Assembly: GCA_022579005.1 (NCBI GenBank)
Contig: MU401574.1
Coordinates: 1 to 64,000 of the forward strand
Length of the DNA stretch: 64,000 bases
Direction: 5' to 3'
Origin: Poronia punctata
Lineage: Eukaryota > Ascomycota > Sordariomycetes > Xylariales > Xylariaceae
Shown: positions 33,814-46,300 of the stretch, in pieces
Position numbering within the stretch: the first letter of the stretch is position 1
How the letters are laid out: each line of letters begins with the position of its first letter
The notes under the pieces: model-generated
The model's input: only the letters and a program-made list of their open reading frames with translations
What the model was told of the DNA's origin: nothing
The model's database searches: none
Program-made: the position numbers and the translations under genes

Positions 33814-35865
33814 TCAAGCCATCAAATCCTTGGTGATTCGGACACGAATACCAGGACTTTCCAAATGCGGCGTCCCAATGAAACAATCATTCGTAGTTTC
33901 CACATCCCGCTGTTTCGAGGTCTGGTATATTTCGAAATCAAACCGACGGACTAGATAGGCGATTGTCAAGTAGATCTCGGCATATGCTAGACTGTTGGGG
34001 AAAGGGGAGTCGTGTTAGTTGAATTAATTACCTAATTACAGAAAAAGAGAAAGAAAAAGAGAAAGAAAAAGAGAAAGAAAAAGAGAGGTGGTAAAAAGTC
34101 TTACTTGATTCCGATACAAATCCTCGACCCGCGTNNNNNNNNNNNNNNNNNNNNNNNNNNNNNNNNNNNNNNNNNNNNNNNNNNNNNNNNNNNNNNNNNN
34201 NNNNNNNNNNNNNNNNNNNNNNNNNNNNNNNNNCAGAAAAAGAGAAAGAAAAAGAGAAAGAAAAAGAGAAAGAAAAAGAGAGGTGGTAAAAAGTCTTACT
34301 TGATTCCGATACAAATCCTCGACCCGCGTCCAAAAGAGATGAGTTGCTTCTTCAGCATCGGATCGTCTAGCCATCGTTGAGGGTTGAATGTAAATGGGTC
34401 CGGGAATAGGGATTCGTTCATGTGGTGGAGATATAGGGATTGCATTACGGGTGTCTTTTGATATTGTTAGTGAAAATTGAAAATGTAACGGGATGGAAAG
34501 AAGAAGAGGGAAAGAGAAAGAAAGGACTGGACTGACTCCTGCCGGGATGACCCATTCGCGATAATGCAAAGCTTCTTCTGTCGCTACGCGAGGTTGTCGA
34601 CTCGAGATTCCATGGGCTAGACGTAGTCCTTCGGAGATTACGGCGGACTATATTTTTTTCATGATTATTAGTAAGTAAAAAAAAAATGGTAGATGTTCTA
34701 TTAGGAGTCGGAAGAAAGGCGGAGGGGGAAGACAAACCAAGTAAGGTAAAGCTTCAAGCTCGGCAAGAGAAACTCTTGAATCAACAGAAGGCAAAACCCC
34801 CATGACCTCCTCTCTAAGTCTTGCAAGAGCTGCCTGATTTTCCAAAAGATAGAAAATCGTAACGGATAACGTCCTCGCCGTCGTTTCTGTCCCGGCGCCA
34901 AGGATGACTGCACATTCGGCATTGAGACGCGGTAAGGCTTTCTCGCTTTCGGGAAGGTTACTATCGAAGATGTCTTGGAAAATGGTTTTCTTATTAGTCG
35001 TCATGTTGTCCTTTTCCTGACTTCTTTTCCTCTCTTCCTCGATCTCCCGGATGGTTTCGATCGGCTCGTTTAGCTTGCGCATGACGAATCCGATCCGTGG
35101 GTAGAACCAGGATACCAACGAGGGGGAGATACTGGTGGTAAGATCTAGAAGCCAGGGGAATTGTCGCCCCACGGGCCGGATCTGTCCGACGAGTCGGAAG
35201 GCGTCGAGCCATTCCTTTCCCCAGTCCTCGCGCTTGAGATTCCCGATGTCGGTGCCGAATGAGTACGACGAGATGACGTCCATGGTTAGCGCAGCGGTGG
35301 CGTAGGAAAGGTTGACTACATCGCCTTTGCGACTCGACTGGCTGAGTCGGGTGGAGAGCCGATCGATTTTCTCGACGATCATGGGCTCGAGATTTCGGAT
35401 ACTCTGTTTACTGAAGAAGGGGTTCAGGGCCGCTCGTCTCTGGCGATGGATGTCGTGGCCCATGGACTGTAGTAACGACCATCCTTGCACGCCGTCCGGT
35501 CGGGCGTGCATGTACCATGTATCACGATCTCGCTTGCGGTTCCCGCTTGCGTAGATGTCGTCGAGATATTCCGGGTCGTAGATGTGCAGATGATAGGGGT
35601 TGATCCTGACAATGGGGCCATATTGTTCGTGGAGCTTCTTGATCTTCCACATGTATTGGAACTTGTGCGGCCATAGATCGTAGTAAAACTCGTACCAGAA
35701 CGTCGCTGCCGCTAGCTTTGGACCGGGGAATCTGGATAGAGGGGAGAAGTAGACTCTGTAGATCCCGAGAACCACGCCATATACTAGATATGTCACGGCT
35801 GTGATGAGGGCGATATTGCTCCAGGTGAGTTGATGCCCCAGGAGGGTCAGGTTGTCGATTGCCAT
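33814..35865 (-). CDS. cytochrome P450-2, ER-anchored, interrupted by an assembly gap
   Basis: Four exons: 35865-34738, 34647-34537, 34454-34300 and 33991-33814, about 523 residues. It has a normal N-terminal anchor (NIALITAVTYLVYGVVLG), then FSPLSRFPGPK, the I-helix GAGTETTART, K-helix EGLR and heme loop FGRGSRICIG (Cys near 461). Exon 4 supplies INLAYAEIYLTIAYLVRRFDF and stops at 33814. Intron 3 contains 99 Ns plus a second copy of the exon-3 end; removing the gap and one copy leaves an ordinary intron with in-phase splicing (AA+T gives Asn). The sequence type is that of fungal benzoate-4-hydroxylase/trichodiene-oxygenase-like P450s, common tailoring enzymes. The gene is likely intact in the organism. 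Confidence 0.9.
34039..34329. other. assembly gap with identical 96-bp flanks
   Basis: 99 Ns fill 34135-34233. The 96 bases before the gap (34039-34134) and the 96 after it (34234-34329) are identical, ending at the same GACCCGCGT. Both contain the end of P450-2 exon 3, its GTAAGA donor and a CTTTTTCTTTCT repeat (coding strand). This is what two overlapping contig ends joined without merging look like. Confidence 0.9.
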
Positions 35866-37072
35866 TATCGTGTGTGATGGTGTTTATTGAAACACCTGAA
35901 ACGAACTAATGACTAGATGATTTGATATTTCAAAACACGATCGGAAATCCTCGACCCATGAGAATAGATAGTTATGTGTCACATTAGTCATGGCAATCAT
36001 CAATCACATCAGATATCCAATTTCCATTTTCCATTTTCCATTTTCTCGAGGACCATAAACAAAACAAGACTTTGATACAGCCATCTCTTGCAGCAAGAAA
36101 CTCTACTTACAGACAGAAATTGCCATGGTCACGCATCTGGTCCATGAGCGATAGAAGGAAGCACCGAAACACATGGCCATTATTTTCCAGTTGGGCCACG
36201 AAAACGGCGACTTTGTCTACACGTATTTCCCCTTTTTGCCATCACCAAACAGGGAGTTTACCCCATCGGCGCTCTACAGCTCCACTTGATGACCGTTGAT
36301 TGGACCAGAGATATGTATGTTAATCCTCTTTAGATCTAGCGCTGTGTCAACGTTTATCTCCGACAATCTTCTTTGGAGCCTACCCGGCACTTTATTTACA
36401 CAAAACGTTCAACATCTCTTGTAATAAATACACGCAGTGTATCTTGCCTAACCTACCTACCTATCCGTAACCCAAGTCTCACGATTCTCTTCTGATGTTA
36501 TCCTTTTAAACTGCGTATCATGCCTATACATATGATCATGATAGTGTTGGGGCATCTAATGCCGGCAGTAAACATGTTCACTAATAGTTCTTGTACGGTC
36601 CCAACATCTACCAGTGTGTTGGATATACGTGTAGGAATGAATAAGGAGAGCATGGTGGCAAGATGATGCTCTTGATGATACTCAACTCATGTTTAAATCC
36701 TATTTAGAATATTTCGCACAGGATCTGAAACAAAAACACATACGACATCATGTAAGTAAAAGAAAAGAAAATGTATCATGCGCATTTATCATACATAGAT
36801 TAGCTATAAAACTGCTTCATCCTCTGTCACGACGACCTCTCTATAGACAGCCCAGGTTTTTTTTTTATTCTTTTTAAAAAAAAACCGAGACGTGGTCTCT
36901 TGCATTTGTAAACATTATTAATATTTCTATTCTAACCGTAAAAACAACTGATTAACAAATACCAAGCGCCCTGGGTCGCAGAACTACCCTAATGATTTAT
37001 GCAAGGTACGAAACCCAAGACAATGCGGCGGCGCATAGCAAGTACCGTTCAAAAAAAAAAAACCTTTCACGC
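35866..37072. other. intergenic between P450-2 promoter and MFS 3' end
   Basis: It contains a short TTTTCCA tandem repeat at about 36020-36046 in the P450-2 upstream region. No coding frame is convincing. Confidence 0.55.
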
Positions 37073-39047
37073 CTACTGCCCATCCCTCTTCTCCTCCTCC
37101 TGCACGACAGGAGCTTCCTCAACCGGCTTCTTCTCCTTGCCCTTGATATGCTTATGTTCCACAAACACAGCCCCAATGATACTAAAAGTAGCAGTCGCTA
37201 CAGCAGAATACCACGAAGTCGTAAGGGATTTGCTATATAGCTCCAAAAACTCTTTATACTGCTCCGGGGACAGACCGGCTCCCAACTCTGTAGCGCCAGA
37301 TGTGAGAAGCATGCCTGGGGTTAGATTAGGTAGGCCGAGGCCGTCCAGACCGCTGGCTAGTTTGTTGACGAATACTGTTTGGGCTATGGCGAGAAATACA
37401 GCTCTGGAAAAGAAAAAAAAAAGGGGGAGGGGATGTGTCAGCAAAAAATTACCTAAATACTGGAAGGGGGCGAAAAGAAAACTCACCCAGCAATAGTCTG
37501 AGAAAACATAATTACTCCCGACCCAATAGGAACATCCTGTACAGCCAAGACAGTCGAAACGGCAATAAGAGGCGTCTGTCGACTTAAACCAACACCTAGT
37601 CCGTATAGGACTTGATAACCGATCCATTTCGAACTGCTGATTCCCGGGGTAAATGTCGTCAGGAGACCGGCTCCGATAGATGCTAACACGGTTGAAAGAA
37701 TCATAAAGGGAGAGTAATATCCGATGACGGTGATGAGCACGCCTCCGAGAAGGGAGAAGACGGTTGTGGCGATGACCATGGGAAGATTCCGGACGCCGGA
37801 TTCAAGGGGTGATACGCCTTGGACTGATTGGAACCAACTTCAAACAAACAAAAAAAAGTCAGCTAATCCGACCGACTCTTGTCAAGGTAAGTACTTAGTT
37901 AACAAGGACTTACATGGGAACATAATAAACGAGCAGAAAAGAAGCGCCACTAGTCCCAAAAGCGAAGATACTAGCGAATATGACACTTCGCTGAGTGAGG
38001 ACCCGTCTAGGGAGCATAGCTCTATCATCCTGCCAGATCTGCACGCCTATAAAAGCGGCGAAGAGCAGGACGAAGAGGACGAACAAGGCGATGATTCGTC
38101 CGTTGTTCCATGGATACGTCACGCCTCCCCACATGAGAGCTAGTAACAGGCAGACGACAGCCGGAGTAAGAAAAAAGAGACCGATGAGGTCGAGGTTCTT
38201 CAATGTCTCGGCTACGGTCCAGTTCTTGTCGCTCTCGCGTTTGGGCGGGTGGACGAAGAAGAAGAATATGAGGGCTGCGAAACCGCCGATGGGTAAGTTG
38301 ATGTAAAACTACAGTCATCAGGTTCCAATTAGTTTAAAATTTTGACCATGTTTCTTGGACCTGGTATGATAGGTAGGTATAAACTTACACACCAACGCCA
38401 AGTGACGTTCATGGTGATGGCGCCACCAATCAACGGACCAACAGCTGTACCGATACCCAGAACAGCACCTATCAACCCGATAAAGAGCGGTCTTCGGACG
38501 GGCGGGACAAGATACGGTATTAAAGAAAAGGTGCCGACTAGGACACCACCGGCCGCGAAACCGGCAATGGCTCGACCGCCGATAAGGGCCGATGAGCTAG
38601 GCGCCGCACCACATAAAGCGGACCCGGCAAGGAAGACGACCATGCATAGAAGATATGTCCATTTGACGGGTGCAATTGCGTTCAGCTTTCCAAATAGTAG
38701 TTGCGACACGGCTAGACCCATGAAGTACACGCTCGCGTACCAGCCGACATCGTTGAGGGAGTGGAATTCGTTGGTTACTTTTGGTACGGCTGTAGCGACG
38801 ATAGCACCATCCTTTTATATATATGTATAGTTAGTTATCTCTTCTTATGCTCTTTCGGATGTTGAGCACTTCAACTTACAAGCAAGATGAGGAAGATGTT
38901 GAGGCACAGTGCCAGAGTTATGATGATGAAATTAAAGCCAGTCGGATAATTGATAGCTGGCGGACTGTTGTCCTTGGTTATTGGAGGTTGGGCCGGCTCG
39001 TCCGTCAGAGGCGATTCTCTTGAGGCCGTCTCTTGTTCTGTTGCCAT
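37073..39047 (-). CDS. MFS exporter, DHA2-type (14 TM) drug/toxin efflux
   Basis: Five exons: 39047-38880, 38811-38389, 38308-37914, 37837-37487 and 37403-37073, about 555 residues. All junctions are in phase and use GTAAGT or GTGAGT donors. After a polar N-terminus comes the first helix (NFIIITLALCLNIFLILL) and the DGAIVATAVPKVTNEF motif typical of fungal DHA2 exporters. LFGKLNAIAPVKW, GGRAIAGFAAGGVLVGT and the motif-C-like GAVLGIGTAVGPLIGG follow. The tail is acidic and Lys-rich. It sits in the plasma or vesicle membrane as a proton antiporter. In this cluster it probably exports the polyketide or protects the producer. Divergent from PKS B. Confidence 0.93.
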
Positions 39048-40365
39048 GATGGGTAACCGTTTTCCGTCAGGATAATCAGCCCGTCAAAAAGGCCTTCTTC
39101 AGATCGCGATCTTTCGGGGTTGACGCTGTTGATATTGTTTGTTTCTGAAGCGGTACGTTAGGACGGAAAGATGGACTACCTATGTGTAATTAGACAAGAT
39201 TTCGCCATTGAAGAGAGACCGTAACGAAATAAGAAAAAGAAAAGAAAAGCCCCTACTGTAAAAATCGGACCGCGCAGAACTGCTTGGTAATACGCGTGTC
39301 CAACGCAGGTTGGTTATTAGGTAAAATAAACTACCAACTGTACAAAGAGTCTAGAACTATCTACAATACAGCCGCTCGTAATATTTTCCGGTGCAAAACG
39401 AGTAGGTAAGGTAAGTATGTAGGTAGGTAGGAAATCTAGCCGGTTTGCTTTGCACGCAGTTGGACTATTCCTCATGTAGGGTACACTTCTATCCTACTTT
39501 CCGAATTTTTCATTATCAAATACTACCTAACAATACCCTGAAGACTTGTCACTAATCTTATTGGCATGGTTTGGTTCATCTGCCGGAACTACTGTAGTTC
39601 CCGCAATCCTACCTTTTCCCCCCATGCAAGTCTATCAGTAACCTAAGATATTCATCGTCCTATCACCTAATATTTCGTTAATATCTGCGTATCCTATACG
39701 TCCGTCCTAATCCATAACCACGCATTTCTGCTTCCGGCTTTTATCGCAGAAATGACCCGCCGGCCTTATAGTCGTCCCGCCCGGCTTTCGGTCGTAGTGG
39801 GGTATATCCAGATGGGGAAATTCCTATTTGGGATAATCTCTTCATTTGGGACTAGCGTCGTTCGATCTAGACTTGGCAGGGCTGGCGAGACTTTTACTTT
39901 TTGATTCACATGCAGTCAACCAATCCCGTTTCATCTTTCAGCCTGGGCTTACTACACGTACCAAGAATGTTTGAAACTGTCCCAATGCGACTTTTGGTTC
40001 AATGTCCAAATCTACGATAGTAGCGGCTTTGGTATGTTGTCGGTGATGAAAGGTGTGTTGGGAATGTGAACTACTTGGGGGGGAAACAACATTGGGCTTC
40101 GTTCGCTCTTGTTAGTTGATAGGATTATTCTTACATGGGAAAGAAATGTAAGGGTTAGCTAGGCTAGTGAATCCGTTATGATTATTATTATTATTATTAT
40201 CATGATTTATTCATTCATCTGTCCATGAAGTGAAGCTCTACGGTGTCTTAACAATAATAATATCTTGTGAGAGATTTCCTACCTACCTATCGATTGTGGT
40301 TTGGGTCCCGCTCTCTCTTCTCTGCAGATATTATTCATCACCAAATAACACACCCACAACACACA
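39048..40365. promoter_or_regulatory. divergent promoter region, MFS exporter / PKS B
   Basis: 1.3 kb between divergent start codons. It contains a TAGG-type repeat (39402-39431), a near-perfect palindrome at 39586-39602 and an ATT repeat at about 40180-40200. No coding frame is supported. Confidence 0.5.
39586..39602. promoter_or_regulatory. palindromic candidate operator
   Basis: GGAACTAC, one T, then GTAGTTCC: a perfect 8+1+8 palindrome, with further imperfect pairing outside. Dyads of this kind suit dimeric regulators, but it lacks the outward CGG triplets of a classic Zn2Cys6 site, so its role is open. Confidence 0.35.
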
Positions 40366-43300
40366 ATGACACCCTCGCTGACTAACGGGGTCAAGTCCTC
40401 GGCAAACGGAGATGCCAGACGACGCCCCACTACGCGTCCACCAATGCCGATTGCCATCATTGGCATGGGCTGTAGATTTCCCGGCGGTGCCACGAGCGCT
40501 TCGAAACTATGGGACCTCTGTGTAAATGGCCGGTCCGGCTGGTCCGAGATACCGGAGAAACGGTTCAATAAAGAGTCACTCTATCATCCTGATCGGGAGA
40601 GACCTGGTCGAGTAAGTATCTAAATAACGTACCTAAACCCCAACGGAACTCGGACTGATGGAAAAAACAACAGAATAATGTCACCGGTGGTCATTTCCTC
40701 CAAGAAGATGTCTCGCTTTTCGATGCCGGATTTTTCAGCTTCTCCGCCGATGTTGCGGCCGTAAGTTTCTTTTCCTACCTCGCCTACCTCATGCCGATCG
40801 ATGTTGGCTGACTGAAGAGGACACAGTCGATGGATCCCCAAGTTAGACTTTTACTGGAAACGGTCTATGAAGCCAGTGAAAATGGTACGTTGCCGGTACG
40901 CCAAGACAGTTAGTTGAACAAATACTAACAAAAAATAGCCGGGATACCCATGGAGAAGCTCGCAGGGTCAAATACCAGTGTTTTCTCCGGAGGCTATACC
41001 AAAGATTTCGCCGAGGCGAGCGTGAAGGATATCGAGACTCTACCAGTTTCTTTCATCACCGGAACGGGTACAGCGATGCTATCGAACCGCATCTCGCATT
41101 TCTTCGACCTGCAAGGGCCAAGCGTCACCGTAGACACGGGATGTTCTTCCGGACTCACCGCCCTCTCTCTAGGCGTTACGAGCATACGGACGGGGCAATC
41201 GAGCATGTCTATAGTCGGGGCTTCCAATATGCTCTTGAACCCAGACATGTTCATCGCCGGTTCGACACAGAGGTAAGGATATGCAAAAGAAATCCAGCCC
41301 AACGCATGAGACGCGTTTGAGACTAACACGCCAAAAAAAAAAAAGCATGTTGGGCCCAGATGGTAAATGCTATGCTTGGGATTCACGCGCCCAAGGTTAC
41401 GGTCGAGGCGAGGGCACAGCGGCACTTGTGCTGAAACCTCTGGATGCTGCCCTGCGTGACGGAGATAACATCCAGGCTGTCATTCGAGAGATTGCGCTGA
41501 ATCAAGACGGCAAGACGACGACCATCACATCACCGTCCGCTGCTGCACAAGAGGCACTGATTAGAGAATGCTACGAGCGTGCTGGGCTTGATTTAGCAGA
41601 GACTGCATACGTCGAAGCACATATGACAGGTAAGACCAACCCCCTTTCCCTTTCGTAGCAGAAGGTATACTTACCCAAGTAACCCGCTTGCAGGAACACC
41701 AGCCGGAGATCCCATAGAGGCAGAGGCTTTAGCTAGGACTTTCGGAAGATCGAGAGAGCCCGGAAATCCGGTCATCGTGGGTTCGGTGAAAACCAACATC
41801 GGACATACCGAGGCAGTTAGTGGTCTGGCTGCCATTATAAAAGCTGCATTGGTGTTGCAGAACCGCACTATTCCACCCAATCTAAACTATGAGACAACCA
41901 ATCCTAAAATACCCATCAAGGACTGGAATCTTACGGTATGTCTTCTCTTTCCATCTCTGTATCTCTGTATGAAAGCGAGGGGGAAAAGAAGCAGTCCAAT
42001 GACTGACTTATCCACATAGGTACCGACATCTGTAACGGAACTGCCGGCAGGTCTTCCATTACGAGTATCCGTCAACAACTTTGGATACGGCGGTACAAAT
42101 GCACACGTCATCTTGGAGGCGAGCCCCGGGACCGAGACCGGGGTCAAACGAGGAGCCATCGGCTATGATTATTCTCGCCCGCAGGTGTCGAAAAACGACG
42201 ACGAAGAGAATAATGTGCCCAAAGTCTTCCTCCTCAGTGCGCGTGACTCTGGCGCAGTCAAGGCCATGGGCAGCCAACTCGCATCCCACCTCCGTCAAAG
42301 CGGCAACCCTGTCAAGATGTCTGATCTTGCCTACACTCTTGACCAACACCGGTCCAAACTACCTTGGAGGATAGCTGTCGCTGCACAGACAGCGACAGAG
42401 CTGGCTGATAAACTCGAGAATTCCAGCTCCAACAAGCCGGTCCAGACGGCCAAGGAACCCCGAATCGGCTTTGTCTTCAACGGTCAGGGCGCACAGTGGC
42501 ATGCCATGGGCCGCGAGCTGATCGAGAGCTATCCCATCTTCGGTGCCACGATCCGAGAGGCTGACGATATTCTCAAAGAGTATGGGTCAGATTGGTCCCT
42601 ATACGGTATGATTTATGTCCCGTAGCAACTTTGCCTCTTCACGCCCATGGTCCTTTATATACTAACAGAAGACGAAACAACAGAGGAACTGATGCGTGAC
42701 GCAAAGTCAACACGTGTCCATCACACGAATATAAGCCAACCTATAAGCGTTGCCATCCAGCTATGTCTCGTAGACCTGCTTAGGTCCTGGGGCGTACGTC
42801 CTTCGGCAGTCACCAGCCATTCGAGCGGCGAAATAGCTGCAGCCTACTCGGTCGGCGTGCTGAGCTTTAAAGAGGCTTTGGGCGTCGTCTACTTCCGCGG
42901 CGAACTGGCTCTCAAGCATCAGAAGCTCGCATCGTTGGACGGCGCCATGCTTGCCGCGGGCTTGAGTCCCGACAGGGCCGAGCCGTATCTCGCGAACCTG
43001 AAATCCGGTCGCGTGGTAGTGGCATGTGTCAACAGTCCCGAGAGCGTCACATTGTCTGGAGACTCCCTAGCCATCGACGAGGTGGAAGCAAGGCTGAAAG
43101 ATGATGGCGTGTTCGCTAGGAAGCTTCAAGTCCCGTTGGCCTATCATTCCCATCACATGATGCACATGGCGCAGGAATATACCGATTCGCTGACCGCGTC
43201 CCTCCCCCGTGACCGCGAGTGGGATGATTCCGTCTTGTACTCGTCGCCCGTCACTGGAGACATCATATCCTCTCCCGATGTCCTAACTCCTGATCACTGG

Positions 43301-46300
43301 GTCCGAAACCTGACCAGCCCTGTCTTGTTCTCGCAGTCCTTCGAGAAGATGTGCTTTCCAGAACGGGCATCTGACGACAAACCATCACCTCGCACCCCGA
43401 GGGTTGATCTAGTACTAGAGATTGGCGCTCACAGTACTCTCTCAGGCCCTATTCGGCAAATCTTGGCTAGCCAGGATTCTCCCATCACCATGCCTTATAC
43501 CTCATGCTTGAAGAGAAACACGGATGCGGTCCAGACGATGCATGAACTAGCTTGCTACCTCGTGTGCCGAGGCTATCCGGTTGACTTGACTGCAGTTAAC
43601 TCTCCAAGCGGCAATGGCAAACCGAGTTTCATTTCCAGTCTGCCTACTTACGCTTGGAACCACGGGTCATCCTACTGGGCCGAGTCTCGGATCATGCGCG
43701 AATATCGTTACAAAAAGTACCCTCCTCACGAGCTGATCGGCAGCCCCATGCCGGGCTCGACGACGTTGGCGCCTACGTGGCGGAACTTCTTGAGACTGGA
43801 CGACATCCCTTGGCTTGCAGACCATCAGTTGGATTCAAAGGTCGTCTTACCTGGCGCAGGTTACGTCGCCATGGCGATCGAGGCCGTACGCACCATGGTG
43901 GATCCGTCGGAACATACCATCAGCGGGTACCATCTCCGGGACGTAGACATCGTGAGCGCACTTACCATACCGGAGGGTGCGGCAGGGGTTGAAACGCAGC
44001 TGTGTCTGCGACCATGTAACGAAAAGGAGCTCGACCACGACAATTGGTATTCGTTTGAACTCTCGTCTTTGGGTTCGGGTGACTCATGGATCCAGCACTG
44101 CACAGGTTACGTCTCGGCAGGTTTAGCTGCCGCCGCCGAGAGCAGCCCCGAATGGGTCAAAGAGTCCACCAAGGCCTTGGATCAACCTTACACCGCCAGC
44201 GCTTTCTTCGAAACCGGCGGCAGCAAGCCACAGAACCTCCAAGTCGGTGATATCTTTGCCGGTCTTCGCGAAATGACATTCTATCACGGGCCCATGTTCC
44301 AAAATCTGGTAGACAGTACTACATGTGGTACAAAGGGCATCACGACTGTTCAGATCGGGTCCAGCGCCGAGGAAACAGACAGAGAGTATGCCTTACATCC
44401 GACAACGCTCGATTCCATCATAGTAGCCGCTTACAGCACGCTATCGTCCAAGATGCGAAAAGGCGCCATGGTAGTGCCGAGAGCGATTAGCACGCTTTAT
44501 ATCCCTACCAAATTTCCTCGTCAGAGCGGGAATCAGTTGACCGCCTTCACCGAAGTCGTGAAACAGAACAGAAGGGGCTTGACGTCGGACGTTGTAGGTG
44601 TCGCAAGGGACGAGTCCGATCAGTCCAACGCTTTGCGGATCCAGGGCTTTTTCTGTCAATCAGTCCCCCAGGGCCAAGTCAACGGCGAGGGCAGGCGAGA
44701 GCCAACAATGTGTTTCAAGACGCGCTGGGAGCCAGACCTGCATGATAGCCTACATTCTCCTGCCGTCCAGGAGTCGCTCAAGGTCCGACTCACCTCGGAT
44801 GAAATCAACTTGGAGAGGAAGATGGCTCGCGCGACCTATTACTTGATCGAAGCAGCCATGCGAGAGTTGGGCGACGTAGATACCACCACCCTGAACCCGG
44901 ACCAAGCTGGGATCCTTGACTGGATGACGTCTGTCGTGGCCCAGGTTCAAAAGGGTGAGCTGGCCCCTGGTAGTCGAGCTTGGCCCAAGTCTAGCGATGG
45001 ACTCAGACAGACTCTCTTCGATGAGATGTCGGCTGATACGGCGAATGACGGTGGAAAGCTCATCCTGCGCGTTGGTCGACAACTTGCCAGACTCGTGCGC
45101 GGGGATACCTCCACTCTGGACGTTGCAGCGCAGGATAACCTTCTACAAGGATATTTAGAACAGCTACCTCGACACGTGCGGGCATACTCTCGGCTAGCTG
45201 ATGTGTTGAGGTTGTACGCCGTTCAGCACCCCGATGCCAAGATACTCGAGTTGGGCTCAGACATAGGATACGCAACGAAGCCAGTGCTCGATGCACTCTC
45301 CGCTGCACAGTTTACTTCCGGGCCCCTCTGCGCTAGTTATGAACTGACGCGGCCAACACAAGAAGCATGCGATGCCGCAAAACGAGATCTTGAGGCATAC
45401 TATGGTAACAACTTTGTTGAGGTCCGAACGCTACGCCTCGATGTGGAACCGCAGAGCCAAGGCTTTGCTACAGCTGAATACGACTTGATCTTGGTCCCTT
45501 TTTCATCACCCCACCGACAGAATCTGGATCACTTTTTGGCACATGTCAAAAGCCTCGTCCGACCTGGGGGTCAGTTGATATTTCTCGACAAGAGTCAACT
45601 GAGCGTGGATGCCCACCTTATCCTGGGCACGATTAATCCTGGACGATGGACTCGTGATGACGCCGTCGTCTCGTCAACAGAGTGGCATACACTGCTCAAA
45701 AATGCTGGTTTCACCGGTGTGGATTTCGAGTTTGCTGACTGCGAGGATCCCAAGTATCAATCGTCGCGAATAATAATGAGTACAGCTCCAAGACAACCAA
45801 CCTTCCCAGCTGAAATCTCCCTGATCTATGCTGGGTCGGAACCTCCCAATGCTTGGGTGAGCTCTCTGCGCCGAGAGATTCACGAGAGCACCGGCGCGAC
45901 CTTGTCATCAGCTGTACATTTCGAAAATGCTAATATCCAAGATGACTCGGTGTGTATCTTCATCGCAGAAATGGAGCAGCCTCTCCTGGATACCATCTCG
46001 GGCACAGCTTTCGACAAGCTCCGAAAGGTGCTCCTCCAGAGCGCCGGACTCCTCTGGATTAGCTGTGGTTCGATAGCAGCAGCATCCGGCAATCCCAAGT
46101 TTGGCATGACCCAGGGACTCTTGCGAACCCTGAGAGAAGAGGACGCGTCCAAACGTGTCGTCCATCTCGACTTTGAGCAAGGCACGACGGACGAGCTTCT
46201 TTGGTCTGATACGAAGCGCGAATACACAGTCCGTGTATTGAAAGAGAGCTTCGATGAGCGGGTTGCCATCGAGTCCACAGAGCGCGAGTATGCAGTCAAA

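Noticed and set aside
34234..34329. True tandem duplication of the P450 exon 3 end
   Set aside because: The copies are identical and abut an N gap at the contig ends, which is better explained by an unmerged overlap.
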